Origin: Ovis canadensis | Taxonomy: Eukaryota; Chordata; Mammalia; Artiodactyla; Bovidae | Length of the DNA: 64,000 bases | Assembly (NCBI RefSeq): GCF_042477335.2 | Contig: NC_091255.1 | Coordinates: 27,816,501-27,880,500 of the forward strand | Reading direction: 5' to 3' | Part shown: positions 1-19,179 of the stretch, piece by piece | Layout: each line of letters starts with the position of its first letter | How positions within the stretch are numbered: position 1 is the stretch's first letter | Notes under the pieces: model-generated | The model's database searches: none | Told to the model about the DNA's origin: nothing | What the model saw: only the letters and a program-made list of their open reading frames with translations | Made by a program: the position numbers and the translations under genes

Positions 1-160
1 GGGACGACAGAGGATGAGATGGTTAGATAGCATCACCGACTCAACGGACATGAATTTGAGCAAACTCCAGGAGATAGTGTAGGACAGAGGAGCCTGGCCC
101 ACTGCACTCCATGGAGTTGCAAAGAGTCAGACACGACTTGACGAGTGAATGGCAGCTTCC
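1..160 (+). mobile_element. RTE-BovB LINE, 3' tail
   Basis: The sequence matches the end of BovB: a stretch on a hypothetical minus ... arrangement is not needed, because it aligns directly with the BovB fragment at 21080-21225 and continues the BovB that runs off the right edge (63985 onwards begins with nearly the same bases). The terminal part contains the gcaaagagtcagacacgac motif shared by BovB and BovA-type SINE tails. Only the last part of the element lies in the window. Confidence 0.75.
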
Positions 161-239
161 AAGTTGTCTGGTGATGCCAAAGTGTGTTTGCTGGAACTCT
201 AGCTGTCTCTGTGTCTCCCTCTGCTCTGAGAATTAAAAA

Positions 240-700
240 CAATCAAAACAAAATGAAACAAAACAGTATTTTATTGAGTTGTGGTTCAAGTAAACACATA
301 GAGCCTAGTCTGTTGGATGAGTTTTTATGTTGTAAACAGCTGTGTGACCATCACATTTCCAGACCCAGATGATTCCTTCGGGTTCCTCCTAGTTGGGGCC
401 CGCCATGGGCCATCGCGTGTCTGACTGTTGTTGGATTTTATCTAATAAAAAGACTCCCAGCCTGTGCTCACTCGTGCCTGGCTCCTGTGCACAGCTGTGA
501 GTGTCTCTGATGATCATGCCTATATCTTTGGTCCCTTTTTATTGCCAAGGGCTAGTTCACTGTGGTCACATCATCATTCATTTTTCCTTTCTGTTGCTCG
601 TGGACAGCGTGATTCCAGTGTGGGGCTACGGTGAGTGAGGCTGTCATGCATGCATGCATATGTTTTCATCTCTCCTGGGTAAACATCTAGAAGCAGAGGA
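240..700 (-). mobile_element. Old L1-type LINE remnant
   Basis: Low-complexity A-rich start followed by sequence resembling antisense mammalian L1 3' regions (pattern: aaacagctgtgtgaccatcac, then atgttttcatctctcctggg with aacatctagaagcagagg). It is heavily diverged. The same block occurs in the type-II half-unit at about 16236-16450 and 16800-16880, so it predates the split into two halves. Confidence 0.4.
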
Positions 701-1570
701 GCCTGGACACTGTAGAGACAGAAGACCCACCAAGTTTCCAACCCGCTTGCATTTTACACTCCAACCTGCACTGAATGAGAGTTCAGCGATCTTTATCCCA
801 GTAGATGAGGAAACGGTCCCGGTGTTCCTGGTGTCAAACAGGATTGCAAAGCATTTCCCCTTCTTTTCCTCCTTTCTGCTTCAACTGTGCCATCTGCCCC
901 TTCACATTGTGGTTGATCTAGGAATGTAGTGGAGACGGAGGGTGGACAGACGAGGCATGGGTGCTCAATCTCTGGGAATATGTCAAATAAGTCAGTCTTT
1001 GCAAATTCTGGGGCACCGAGGCAAGCCCAAGAATAGAGAGAGGTGCAGACAGGTTCTCAGCCCCAGGGCACCTGCTCCACACTCAGTACCTATAGGCCCC
1101 TCAGCTGCTTGTCCTGGCTGGACACGGGGTCCCGTCTCTAGCACACGGTGGGTACCTACTTAATCTCCGCTAAATCTGTTGTTGCTGTGTTTCCTCCCCA
1201 AACCCCTTTCCGACAAAAGCTGATCCTGAGTCTCTGTTTCAGTCAAACATTTCCATTAACAAGGTACTGGAACCAAATAAAGGCAGTTATTCAATAGATT
1301 GCCTCCAACTCAGTGTCACCTGAAATATTCTATTATGTCTGAGATGTCTCTGCTCCCCATTCTAAAGCCCAGAATCAAGAGAGAGAAGAGAGAGAGAAAT
1401 TCACAGAGAAGAGGGGTCAAAACTTCCCAGGGCATCATTATGCACAAGGATAAGGGAACCTCCATCACCAGGTTTTCTATTTGCAAAACATTTCTTTTTA
1501 CATGATTATGCTTTTATGTGAGGAGTAGAATTTAAAATGGGAGGAATACCTTTTTAAGAGGTGGAGTAGC
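700..1570. other. 5' flank of gene A, no gene seen
   Basis: This is mostly unique sequence conserved with the flank of gene B (about 21790-22670) and more weakly with the type-II flank (16880-17700), including a gagaagagagagag purine-rich stretch near 1380. I see no coding exon, RNA gene or clear repeat in it. The open frames present are not supported by any family resemblance. Confidence 0.5.
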
Positions 1571-1690
1571 CTTATATGGCTCAAGCTGCCACTAGTGAGC
1601 TATGTGACCTTGGATATGACCTGTAGATTCTCTGAGCCTTAGTTTTCCGGTCTGCAAAATGGGTATAACTAGGCCTTCCTGCAGCACTGC
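1570..1690 (+). repeat. MIR SINE remnant
   Basis: Typical MIR core: tgagctatgtgaccttgg, then ctctgagccttagttttcc and tgcaaaatgggtataac. The same remnant lies at about 22671-22785 and 42631-42745, and in the type-II halves at about 17950-18045, 37911-38005 and 57872-57965. It therefore predates all the duplications. Confidence 0.65.
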
Positions 1691-1995
1691 CACCCCATGC
1701 CCAGGCAGCACCCCATCACACACACTGTTGTCTGGACATGACACAGCCACACGCTCAGGAGCAGTGTCTTCTAGAAGCTGGGCACGTGGTGAGAATGTCT
1801 GAGCCTACGTGAACTATTCTGACTTGGGGTGGAGGGAAGGAGAAGAGCAGAGGGGAGAAGGCCCTGGAGAGGAGCACCCACTTCTGTCCTCCGTCTTCCT
1901 CCCTACCTTTCTCCCTTCCTCTAAATGGACTTTCTCCTGCTCCTGGCTCCTCCCCATTTAATAACAGATAAACTGCATTGAATTCCTTATCTTGG

Positions 1996-2002
1996 TGAGT
2001 CA
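1996..2002 (+). promoter_or_regulatory. TGAGTCA (AP-1-like) motif upstream of gene A start
   Basis: A perfect TGAGTCA lies 30 bases before the proposed ATG. It is kept at 23087-23093 and 43047-43053, but the aligned place in the type-II copies (near 18400) has lost it. The position could be 5' UTR rather than promoter. Function is inference only. Confidence 0.25.
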
Positions 2003-2031
2003 TTCCTGTTGCAGAGGTCTACCTGGACAGC

Positions 2032-10455
<8,424 letters not shown>

Positions 10456-10744
10456 GTCAGACTCCACCCAGCACTCGTCCCCAGGGGCTGGGTGTGGGGC
10501 CCCGTCCCCTGTGCGGGTCCCGGTGTCTGAACCCAAAGGTGCCAGCCAGTCTCGTCTCCAGGTGCTTCTGGGTTCACACCTCTGGCTGCCCCAGTCTGTC
10601 CTTCTTGTGTCACTGTCTCTGTCTGGGACACCCGCTCAGGCTCCAGGCTTCTTGTCTCTGTGACTCTCTGTCATCCCCCTGGTGAGGAGGCCCTGTGCTT
10701 CTAGAAGAACTTGGAATCAAACTGAATCCAGCTCAGATCCCCAG

Positions 10745-10885
10745 CTCTGCCATTTTCATCGTCTGGGGAACCTTAGACGAGTGACTTCACTTCTCCCAGC
10801 CTTAGTCTCTTCACCTGTGGAATGAGCATGACCAGCCGCCCCACAGGTTATTGTCTGAGTTCAATGAGACCATACACATCGAAGG
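10745..10885 (+). repeat. MIR SINE remnant
   Basis: MIR-like: gagtgacttcacttctccc, then agccttagtctcttcacc and tgagttcaatgagacc. Also present near 31085, 51044 and 61005. Confidence 0.65.
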
Positions 10886-11068
10886 GCAAGTATATCTTTT
10901 CTGTGGCCATTCCCGGGTTTTTTTTACCCTCTGTGTATTAAAATTTTTGAATGTGTTAGCAACATCTAAAAGGTCAGGACCAATTTTGCAAAATGAAAAG
11001 GTTCTGGAGTTGGATGGTGGTGACTTTTGCACAACCACAGGAGTGGACACTGGACTGTAGGCACACTC

Positions 11069-11268
11069 GTGTGTGTACCTGGTGGCTCCGTCATGCCCGA
11101 CTCTTCACAACCCCGTGGACTGGAGCCCGTCAGGCTCCTCTCTCCATGGAGCTTCTCCAGGCAAAAATACTGGAGTGGGTTGCCAGGCCCTCCTCCAGGG
11201 GATCTTCCCAACCCGGGGATCAAACCCAGGTCTCCCACATTGCAGGTGGATTCTTACAGTCTGAGTTA
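11069..11268 (-). mobile_element. Bov-tA SINE, minus strand
   Basis: Reverse complement of Bov-tA: catgcccgactcttcac, tactggagtgggttgccagg, ggatcaaacccaggtctccc and cattgcaggtgg. It is present in all three type-I genes (31684-31885, 51643-51844) but absent from pseudogene D. Confidence 0.85.
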
Positions 11269-11915
11269 GTACACTGAAGGTGTTCAATTTTAAGTGATGT
11301 GCACTTCATCACTGTTTAGCAAAAGAGGTCAGGTAGATTTCTTCTTCCTCCTGAAGATGGAGAGGTCCCAGGAGACTGATCACCTCAAGGATGCTGACTA
11401 GAAAATTCCAGACTGGCTGATTAAGACTACATTCCTGGGGAAGGTCAAAGCTACAGTCAGGTCAGGTGTTATACCTAGGGTTGGTATCATGGGCTTCAAC
11501 AAAAGTGAGGCCGTTTTGAACTTGTGGTTTTCTCTTTAACTGTGCCTCACTTTGTAGCAAACTCTCAGCCTAACTAAGAGATATAATCAGAATGTAAGAC
11601 ATTAGCATCACTCTCAGCTACCGATGTAGAGTCCCCACAGCTTTGTTCACCCTTGGTGTGGTCTCCATGGCCAGGATCGTTTGCTTAATCCCTCTGACAT
11701 GTGTAACCCAGGTGGACCCTGTGGGAGCATCCTGGGACAGCCCTATGACCCATGAGGGTTATAAATCTTCAGCCTCCTAGGCCTTCCCCAAGTTCCAAGG
11801 ATAAAATTGAAGTGAGCAAATGCAGAAGCAAAGGGTAACAGTCAAGCAAAACAAAGTGATAATAGGTTAACCATTAAACACCATCAAGGACTTTTAGTTC
11901 CTCCTGAAGAGCTAT

Positions 11916-12191
11916 AGGGAGAAGGCACCCCGCTCCAGTACTCTTGCCTGGAAAATCCCATGGATGGAGGAGCCTGGTGGGCTGCAGTCCATGGTGTCGC
12001 TAGGAGTCGGACACGACTGAGAGACTTCACTTTCACTTTTCACTTTCATGCATTGGGGAAGGAAATGGCAACCCACTCCAGTGTTCTTGCCTGGAGAATC
12101 CCAGGGATGGGGGTCCTGGTGGGCTGCTGTCTATGGGGTCACACAGAGTCGGACACTACTGAAGTGACATAGCAACAGCAGCAGCAGAAGC
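11916..12191 (+). mobile_element. BOV-A2 SINE (dimeric), plus strand
   Basis: Two BovA monomers (each with actcttgcctggaaaatccc or its like, and agtcggacac) are joined by a tttcacttttcactttc linker. Nine-bp target duplications, aagagctat, lie at 11907-11915 and 12192-12200. It is inserted in the fossil LTR and is orthologous to 32531-32810 and 52500-52769. Confidence 0.9.
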
Positions 12192-12211
12192 AAGAGCTAT
12201 CGACAGTATTC

Positions 12212-12251
12212 TGAACCAAATTCTTTTTTTTTTTTTTTGAACCAAATTCTT
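12212..12251 (-). mobile_element. Poly-T insertion with target duplication
   Basis: The string tgaaccaaattctt appears twice around a run of T. Units B and C have it once with no extra T run (near 32831 and 52790). This is what a retroposon truncated down to its A tail would leave. Confidence 0.6.
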
Positions 12252-12599
12252 GATGTTGTTTTACAGATATGTAAATCCCTACCATGTTGAAGATGTTCAC
12301 TGTATATTGCTTACATGGTCATAGAACCCAGAAGCTTGATGATATGGCTCCCGTTTACATCACCACCAACCAATCAGAAGACATCCTTGAGCTGATCACA
12401 CACCCCTCACCCTCTCCCTCACCCTGTGTTTAAGACCATTTCCCTGAAAGTCATCGTGGAATTTGGGGTTTTTAAGCTGCCTGGGCTTCTTGCCTGGAAC
12501 CTGCAATAAATGCTGCGCTTTCCTTCATCATAACCCTGTGTCAGTAGGTTGGTTTTACTGTGAGTGGATGAGTCGTACTGAGTGGAAGTAAACCTAATA

Positions 12600-13279
12600 G
12601 TGATGGATGGACTGGAAATTCTGATGATACATTCAGCTGAAAGATTCCTTTCTTTAGCAATGTATGGGGAGGTTACAGAGTGGGGCTTTATCTTTCCTAG
12701 TCAGTGGCAGAGAAAAAGAAAGGAAAAGAAGGAGAAAGGGTGTCATGTTTAGTTAAAGTGTGAAGACTTGATCGATTCTCTCGGGCCAAGGCAGCCTACC
12801 TGAACGTCATCCACTGCCCTGCGTCCTCAGTTTGATTCTGAAGTCTCCATCACTTGGACAGGACCAGGTGCCATGCAGGGTCTTCTTCAGTCCTGAGACA
12901 TATATCCAGGATTCAAGAGCTTGACTGTCATCCATGCAGTTGGGATGATCTGGTACAGTCCCTCTCAAGGAGATTAAAAGGAAGTTTTGCTCTTAGTGAT
13001 TCAAAATCAAGATGGTAGAAGATATCTGGGACTGAGTTTGGTGAGTCATAGTCAGACTAAATGCCCTCCCAGCCTCAGCTCACTCAGTGCTCCCGACAGT
13101 CATATCAAAGGAGGCCTGTGATTAGCTACAACTCACAGATGAGGAGAGACGAAACTTAGAGAGTGCAGGGGAGCCAAGGGTGCCGCCCGTAAATGTGTCA
13201 CTTTGGAATGAGTATTCATTTAGGCTGATTCTTCTTAAGAAACTGAAGACACAAATTTTTTCTTTTACCTCCTCCTCAA
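12600..13279. other. Inter-gene stretch, no gene seen
   Basis: It contains a purine-rich run (gaaaggaaaagaaggagaaagg) and a possible MIR-like piece near 13130-13180. Conserved in B and C. No exon with galectin linker or C-CRD character was recognised here. Confidence 0.4.
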
Positions 13280-13335
13280 CACGGGGTTGCAAAGAGTTGG
13301 ACACGACTGAGCGACGGAACTGAACAACTGCAGCA
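13280..13335 (+). repeat. BovA/BovB tail fragment
   Basis: Short piece with ggttgcaaagagttggacac and gactgagcgacggaactgaa, the common 3' tail of BovA SINEs and BovB. Matching copies lie near 33875 and 53834. Confidence 0.65.
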
Positions 13336-13563
13336 AAGAATGCAGACAAAGGACCTGGTGCAGAAATAGAGCCGCGAGCAGTGATATTCACAGAAGAGCA
13401 CAACGAGGTGTGGAGGTCAGAGTCCACTCTGCACCCAGCAAACACGACATACCAAACACTGACTCTTCTGTGAGTAGCCTTCCTCATCTTTGAAGTCCCA
13501 AACCATTGCCCTCAACGTCCTCTTGTGACTTTAGCTGGAGGTGTTATTTAAAGTGATGGTTTT

Positions 13564-14184
13564 CCAGCAATCCCACTGCTGGGCATACACACCGACGAAA
13601 CCAGAATTGAAAGAGACACATGTACCCCAATGTTCATCGCAGCACTGTTTATAATAGCCAGGACATGGAAACAACCTAGATGTCCATCAGCAGATGAATG
13701 GATAAGAAAGCTGTGGTACATATACACAATGGAGTATTACTCAGCCGTTAAAAAGAATTCATTTGAATCAGTTCTGATGAGATGGATGAAACTGGAGCCG
13801 ATTATACAGAATGAAGTAAGCCAGAAAGAAAAACATCAATACAGTATACTAACACATATATATGGAATTTAGAAAGATGGCAATGACGACCCTGTATGCA
13901 AGACAGGAAAAAAGACACTGCTGTGTATAACGGACTTTTGGACTCAGAGGGAGAGGGAGAGGGTGGGATGATTTGGGAGAATGGCATTCTATCATGTATA
14001 CTATCATGTAAGAATTGAATCACCAGTCTATGTCTGACACAAGATACAGCATGCGTGGGGCTGGTGCATGGGGATGACCCACAGAGATGTTATGGGGAGT
14101 GAGGTGGGAGGGGGGTTCATGTTTGGGAACACATGTAAGAATTAAAGATTTTAAAATTAAAAAAAAAATAAAAATAAAAAAAAA
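13564..14184 (+). mobile_element. L1 LINE 3' end, unit A only
   Basis: 5'-truncated L1. ORF2 C-terminal coding sequence is recognisable around 13630-13870 (MFIAALFIIARTWKQPR, LWYIYTMEYYSAVKK). It is followed by 3' UTR and an A-rich tail. Fifteen-bp target duplications, taaagtgatggtttt, lie at 13549-13563 and 14185-14199. The same target is single and empty at 34141-34155 and 54100-54114, so the insertion happened after unit A separated from the B/C lineage. Confidence 0.95.
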
Positions 14185-14389
14185 TAAAGTGATGGTTTTG
14201 ACCCTTTTGGTGGGTAGTTCCCCTGGGTCTCTCCTATGTATGCAAGTGTTACTATACCTTTGTTAGATTGTTTTCCTTTTATTGTGTCTCATGTCAATCT
14301 GATCTTAGACCCGCCAGAAGAAACTAGAAGGGTAGAGGAAAATTTCTTCATTCCCCAACATTCAGGTTGTCACTTGTGGCAGAATTCAC

Positions 14390-14870
14390 TTCCTTTTTAG
14401 GGCTGAATGACACGGCATTGTATGTATAGACCTCATTTTGTTTATGTAGTCATCCATCGATGGACACCGGTGTTGCTTCTAGCTCTTGGCTGCTGTAAAT
14501 AATGCCAGGTACATGGGTGTACACATCTCTCTTCAAGCCTCTGCTTTCAGTTCTTTAGGCTATATAGCCAGACATGGAATTGCTGGCAGTGGTAAGTTGC
14601 TTCAGTTTGTCTGACTTTTTGCAACCCTGTGGCCTGTCGCCTGCCAGGCTCTTCTGTCTGTGGGATTCTCCTGGCAAGAGTACTGGAGTAGGTTGCCATG
14701 ATCTTCTCCGGGGGATCTTCCTGACCCTGGGATCAAACCCAGGTGTCCTGCATTGCAGGCAGATTCTTTCCCATCTGACCCAGACGTGAAATTGCTGGAC
14801 CAGATGGTAATTCTGTGTTTAGTTGTTAAAGGAACATCCGTACTGTTTTGTAGGGTCGGTCTCAGACTAT
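14390..14870 (-). mobile_element. Old L1 remnant, minus strand
   Basis: Antisense L1 pattern: cattgtatgtatagacctc, catccatcgatggacacc, tacatgggtgtacacatc and ttgctggaccagatggtaa. It is interrupted by a Bov-tA SINE, and a further piece of the same kind lies at about 15395-15515. Also in B (about 34350-34830) and C (about 54310-54790). Confidence 0.6.
14587..14782 (-). mobile_element. Bov-tA SINE, minus strand
   Basis: Reverse-complement Bov-tA (ctgactttttgcaaccc, gggatcaaacccaggtgtc, cattgcaggcagattctt). Near-identical 16-bp duplications flank it: gacatggaattgctgg at 14571-14586 and gacgtgaaattgctgg at 14783-14798. Shared with B and C. Confidence 0.9.
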
Positions 14871-15955
14871 GCATAGTGATGCTCTCTGTTCAGGAATCCT
14901 GGGGGCACTCACGTGGGTCCTTACTACTCATGGGAGCCCCAAAGACATTAGGCCAGCTGGAGCTAGTACTGTGGCCAGATGGGCCCCTGTGGTCCTTATC
15001 ACGACTTCAAGACACAGCTCAGCAACAACCATCAGGTAGCTTTGAAAAAAACGAGGATTATTACTCTCAAGCCCTAAGGGCCACATAGCACAGTGGCCAG
15101 TGGGAAGGAGGGGGTGAGAGCACAGGTTGGGGCTCCGCTTTTATTGGGGTCCAAATGTAGGGTGGTTACGCAGGAACCATGGGGCAGGAAGCAACATGTG
15201 GGGTCACTCAAACAGTTTTCTAGGTTGCCCAGGGTTTCCTAGAAAGGAGAACTTGATGGATGGGGCAAGCGTGGTGGCTTATCTAGAAGCTGTCACACAG
15301 CTGACACCACGTTTACAAAAGATGAGTGTCTTTGAAATGGACACTTTAGCAATCAGGAGCTTAATGCCAGTCTCTTAGGGTCAAGCATGTACACTGTGTT
15401 TCCCATCACAGCCTCACCGTTTAGCGTCCCACCAACACACAAAAGGCCTTCTTTCTCCTTGTCCTCATCCACACTTGTCAGGTTCTGGCTCTTTGAGAGG
15501 GTGAGGTGGCCGACACATTTGGAACAGATCCCATGGTCTACAGTGCAGAGGACAGAGAATCTCAGACAAGTGTCTGGACTTTAAATAACGGAGCTTGAGG
15601 GCTGCCTCTCACCCCAAGCCAGGTCCTGGGCAAGGTCTCAGTGACTGCACACACGGTGAGGCCAGGTTGCGGAGGTCAGCTGTGCCAGCCACTGGGTCTT
15701 GGAGACACCGCCTTACGGCCTTTATTCATCCAAAAACCCACTGGCCTTTGGGTTTGGCATTAGGCCCTCCCTACAGGGCTGGAGCAGAGGCCCCTGGGCT
15801 CTCCTTTTTGGGCTGGTCTCACTGTGACTCACTTCCAAATCACCTGGAGATGTCACAGTGCATGTCCGCTTGACCTCGAGCTGTCCCTGTTTCTCCCTGG
15901 GCTCTGAGAGTTTTGGGGTAGTTTCTAAATTTTTAAAAGTTCACTCACTTATTTC
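14871..15955. other. Inter-gene stretch, no gene seen
   Basis: Diverged sequence, with an L1-like antisense piece around 15395-15515 (ccaccaacacacaaaagg, ccacacttgtcagg). Otherwise nothing recognised. The start of the type-II half-unit, which resembles the start of the type-I half, is near 15870 (gagctgtccctgtttctccc). Confidence 0.4.
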
Positions 15956-15959
15956 ATTT

Positions 15960-16235
15960 TCCTTTGTCTGTGCTTATTCTTTGTTGCTTTGCACTGGCTT
16001 TCTCTAGTTTCAGCAAGTGGGGGCTTCTTCAGTGCCATGTATGGTTTCTCATTGCTGAGCCTGGCTTAGGGGTGTGGGATTCAGTATTTACGGCAAGTGG
16101 CCTCCAGAACCTGGGCTCAGTAATCGTGGCACCGCATGTGGAGTCTCCCAGGACCAAGGATCAAACCCGCCTTCTCTGCATGGTGAGGTGGATTCTCACG
16201 CACTGTGCCACTGCACTTGGCCTGCGGTGTTTTTT
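15960..16235 (-). mobile_element. CHR-type SINE, minus strand
   Basis: Antisense CHR pattern: ggctttctctagtttcagc, agtaatcgtggcacc, ccaggaccaaggatcaaacc and cactgtgccactgc. Shared with 35905-36190 and 55865-56150. Confidence 0.6.
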
Positions 16236-16559
16236 AAACAGTACCTTATTGAGGTGCGGTCCATGTAAACACACAGACCCTAGTCTGCTGGATGAGTTTC
16301 TATGCCATAAACAGCTGTATGACCACCATTCAAGTCAAGCTCCAGGACATTCCCGGCACCCAGATGACTCCTTCGGGTCCCTCCCATGTGGTGCCCCTCA
16401 TAAGCCATTGCTTTTCTGACCCGTTTCTGGATTTTCTGTGATCAGAATGCTCCCAGGGTGTGCTCACTTGTGTCTGGCTCTTGTGCTCAACGGTGAGGTT
16501 CACTGAAGACCTTGCCTTTATCCTCAGTCCCATTTCCTTGCTGAGGGCTAGTCCATAGC

Positions 16560-16750
16560 AGGCGATTCCCAGGTGGCTCAGTAGTAAAGCATCTGCCTGC
16601 CAATGCAGGAGACCCAGGAGACATGGGTTGGATCTCGGGGTGGGAAGATCCCCTGGAGGAGAGAATGGCAACCTGTACCAATACTCTTGCCTGGATAAAT
16701 CCACAGGCAGAGGAGCCTGGTCTATAGCCCAAGGGTTTGCAAAGAGCATT
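16560..16750 (+). mobile_element. Bov-tA SINE, plus strand
   Basis: Sense Bov-tA: gattcccaggtggctcagt, gcctgccaatgcaggagac, gggaagatcccctggagg and actcttgcctgg. Shared with B and C (about 36521-36712, 56481-56672). Confidence 0.85.
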
Positions 16751-17754
16751 CACTGTTCCCTTTCTCCTGTTTTAAACAGTGCTGTTTCCAGTGAGGGGCT
16801 GTGACGAGTGAAGCTGTTAAGCACATGTACATCTGTTCTGATCTCTCTTTGGCGAATACCTAGGAGCAGAGGAGCCAGGACATAGGAGAGGTAGAGGGTT
16901 AACTTTATTATAATCCACCAAGTTTCCAACGCTGTTGTATTTTGACTCCAACCTGTGGTGAATGAGTTCCAGTTGCTTCCTATTCCAGTCAATGAGGAAA
17001 AATTTCCCGTATCCCGGGTTTTGAAGAGGATTGCAAAGAATCTCTCCTTCTTTTCCCCCTTTCTGTTCCAGGTATGTCATCTGCCCCTTAAATCCAGTCA
17101 TATTCTAGTTGACTCAGGAATCTAGTGGGGATGGAGGGTGGAGGGAGGAGGCAAGTGGGCTCCGTCTATGAGAACATCTCAGAGAAGTCAGCCTTTGCAA
17201 ATTCTGAGAACCCAGGCAAGAGCCAGAAGGGAGAGAGGTGCAGACCCGTGTGTGGCCCTGGGGCACCTGCTCCCCTGCTCCCCACTTGGTGCCTGTAGGA
17301 CCCTCAGCTGCTCGTCCAGGCTGCACCCCAGGGCCCCCTCTCGAACAAAGAGCGGGGTCCCGCTTGACATCAGGTAAGCTATGCGTTTCCTCCCTACCCC
17401 ACTTTGCTACCCAGCTGATCCTAGTCTCTGTTTTAGTCAATCATTTCCTTTAACAAGGTGCTGGAGCCAATATGAGACATTTATTCCACACAGTGACCCA
17501 CCTCCATGTCATTCAGAAAGTTCTAGAATGTCTAAATCTTCTCCGCTCCCAGTCTAGAGCCCAGAAGGAAGGGAGAGAAGAGAAAAGAAGGGAGAGAGAA
17601 ATTCTTAGAGAGCAGGGATCAGAAGCTCCTGGGGCATCATTAAACACAATGATAAGGTACCTTCATGATAAGGTTTTCTATTCATATTTATAAAATATTT
17701 CTTTCCATCTGATCATATATTGATTTGTTTTTCTTTTCTCTCTCTCTCTCTTTT
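16751..17754. other. 5' flank of type-II copy (unit A), no gene seen
   Basis: Homologous to the gene A flank at 640-1560. From about 17.07 kb it becomes almost identical to 37.03 kb and 56.99 kb, so the boundary of the recent duplication lies here. It includes a purine-rich stretch (gagaagagaaaagaaggg) near 17577. Confidence 0.6.
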
Positions 17755-17870
17755 CTGACTGCACCATGCTGTATGCCTGTTCTTAGTTCCCTGACCAAAT
17801 ATTGAACCCATCCCCCCTGCAGTGGAAACACAGAGTCATCACCACTAAACCACCAGGGAAATCCCTCCAT
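17755..17870 (-). mobile_element. CHR/tRNA SINE, short, minus strand
   Basis: ttcttagttccctgaccaaa, tattgaacccatcccc and ccactaaaccaccaggg are the reverse complement of a tRNA-headed SINE. Matching copies lie at about 37716-37830 and 57676-57790. It is absent from the aligned type-I flank, so it is younger than the two-half duplication. Confidence 0.65.
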
Positions 17871-18474
17871 TACTAGGTTTTTATGTGAGAAATAGAATTT
17901 TAGAGGGAATATATCCCTTTTTGAAGCCCCAAGAAGGCACATATGGCTCAGGCTATCACTAATGAACTGTATAACTTTTGGAATGACCTTTAAACACTCT
18001 GAGCCTCAGTTTCCCTATCTGGAAAATGGGTATAACCAGGCCTTCCCAGCACAACCTCCTACCCCATGCACCAGTAGCACCCAGCTGCCCGGGCCCCACC
18101 AAGCAGCTCTGTTTCTCTCTGGACCCTCAAGAGACAGCCACGTTCTCAGGAACAGTGACGTCTAGAAGCTCCCTGCAGTATGAGTGTGGTCAGGATCTCT
18201 GAGCCGACATGAACCTCTATGCACTATTGGATCTCAGTGCAGATCACAGGAGGCCAGCAGAGGGGAAAGGGCCCTGGGTGAGGAGCACCCACTTCCACCC
18301 TCTCCTCCCCTCCCTGCCTTTCTCCCTGTTTCTAAACCTACATCATCTCCTGGATCCTCCCCCACTGGGTAATAGTCCAGTTGCTTTGGTTTCTATACGT
18401 TTTTAAGTTCTCCGGGTGCAGTGGTCTTCCTGGCCAGTGTGTAAAGTGACAGTGCCCACAGAGGCAGTGGAGAG

Positions 18475-18513
18475 ATGGCGCTCGTGGACACACAGTCTCC
18501 TTACAGACACGAG
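18475..18513 (+). pseudogene. Type-II galectin exon 1, decayed (unit A)
   Basis: Begins ATG GCG CTC and reads MALVDTQSPYRHE, aligned with MAFSGSQAPYLSP of galectin-9. The ATG is at the canonical place, but the splice donor is GG (gagggagttcc) instead of GT. The upstream ATG used by type-I genes is GTG here, followed by in-frame stops. Exons 2-4 are missing downstream. It sits in the same context (MIR, flank) as type-I exon 1. Confidence 0.65.
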
Positions 18514-18864
18514 GGAGTTCCTGGGCTGGGGGTGGGGTGCGTCCCGGTGGACAGGAAGCAGCTCTGGGGCTCTAAGAAAACAACTCCTGCGGTGAGAGAG
18601 GAGGGGAGCAGCAACCTGAAAAGAACACGGAAGGGCAGACCAGCTTCTCCGTGACCATCTCCTGGGTGCTGCTCAGGACTGCAGCGGGTGAGCATCCCCA
18701 GGATTCCTGCATCTGACAAACGTTTCCTGAGCTCACGGTGGGTGCCTCCACTGTTCTAAGTAAGAACTGGGAAAATGATGATTGTTTTGCATGAAGGGAG
18801 CAGGGCTTCTGGGGTGGGTAACAAGCCAGCATGGCGGCAAGGGACATACTCTAAAGATGGCCTC

Positions 18865-18965
18865 TCTGTGCCGAACCATTTACTAGCTGGATGACCTCAA
18901 GCAAGTTACTGTCCCTCTCTGGGCCTCAGTTTCTGTATCTATATAATGGGGTTAATCCTGGAGTC
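18865..18965 (+). repeat. MIR SINE remnant
   Basis: tagctggatgacctcaagc, ctctgggcctcagtttctg and ataatggggttaatcc. Type-II counterpart of the MIR at 2515-2645. Confidence 0.7.
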
Positions 18966-19179
18966 ACTGCCCAGATCTGGGGGAAAGACGAAGTGAGCTT
19001 GAATGAAGATTGAGAGAGCTTGAGTTGTGTCTGTCCCACTGCAGGAACTCTGAAAGTGTTTAGGGTTGTTAAGAGACTGGGCGCAGCAGAGAAGGCCTCC
19101 TGAGGAGGTGTCAGCTCTCTGAGGGGCAAGAGAGCAAGGCAGGGCAGGTCAAGGGAGTTTGAGAAGGGGCCATCTCAGG

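Larger units (their letters stand above)
11467..12599 (+). mobile_element. Fossil solo LTR, ERV1 type (MER41-like)
   Basis: A solo-LTR-like block. It begins tgttatacctaggg and, near its 3' part, has cctgcaataaatgctgcg followed by gtgtcagtaggttgg, the arrangement of the R-U5 end of class I ruminant LTRs. No internal viral sequence is seen. A BOV-A2 SINE is inserted in it. Copies occur in units B and C, and a partial one lies after pseudogene D, so it predates the whole array. The family name is tentative. Confidence 0.55.

Noticed and set aside
11069-11268. Possible tRNA gene
   Set aside because: The tRNA-like parts are the heads of Bov-tA and CHR SINEs, not functional tRNAs.
13630-13872. Possible protein gene (MFIAALFIIARTWKQ)
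   Set aside because: It is the C-terminal end of an L1 ORF2 in a truncated LINE.
18475-18513. Working type-II galectin start
   Set aside because: The splice donor is GG in all three copies and exons 2-4 are missing in two of them.
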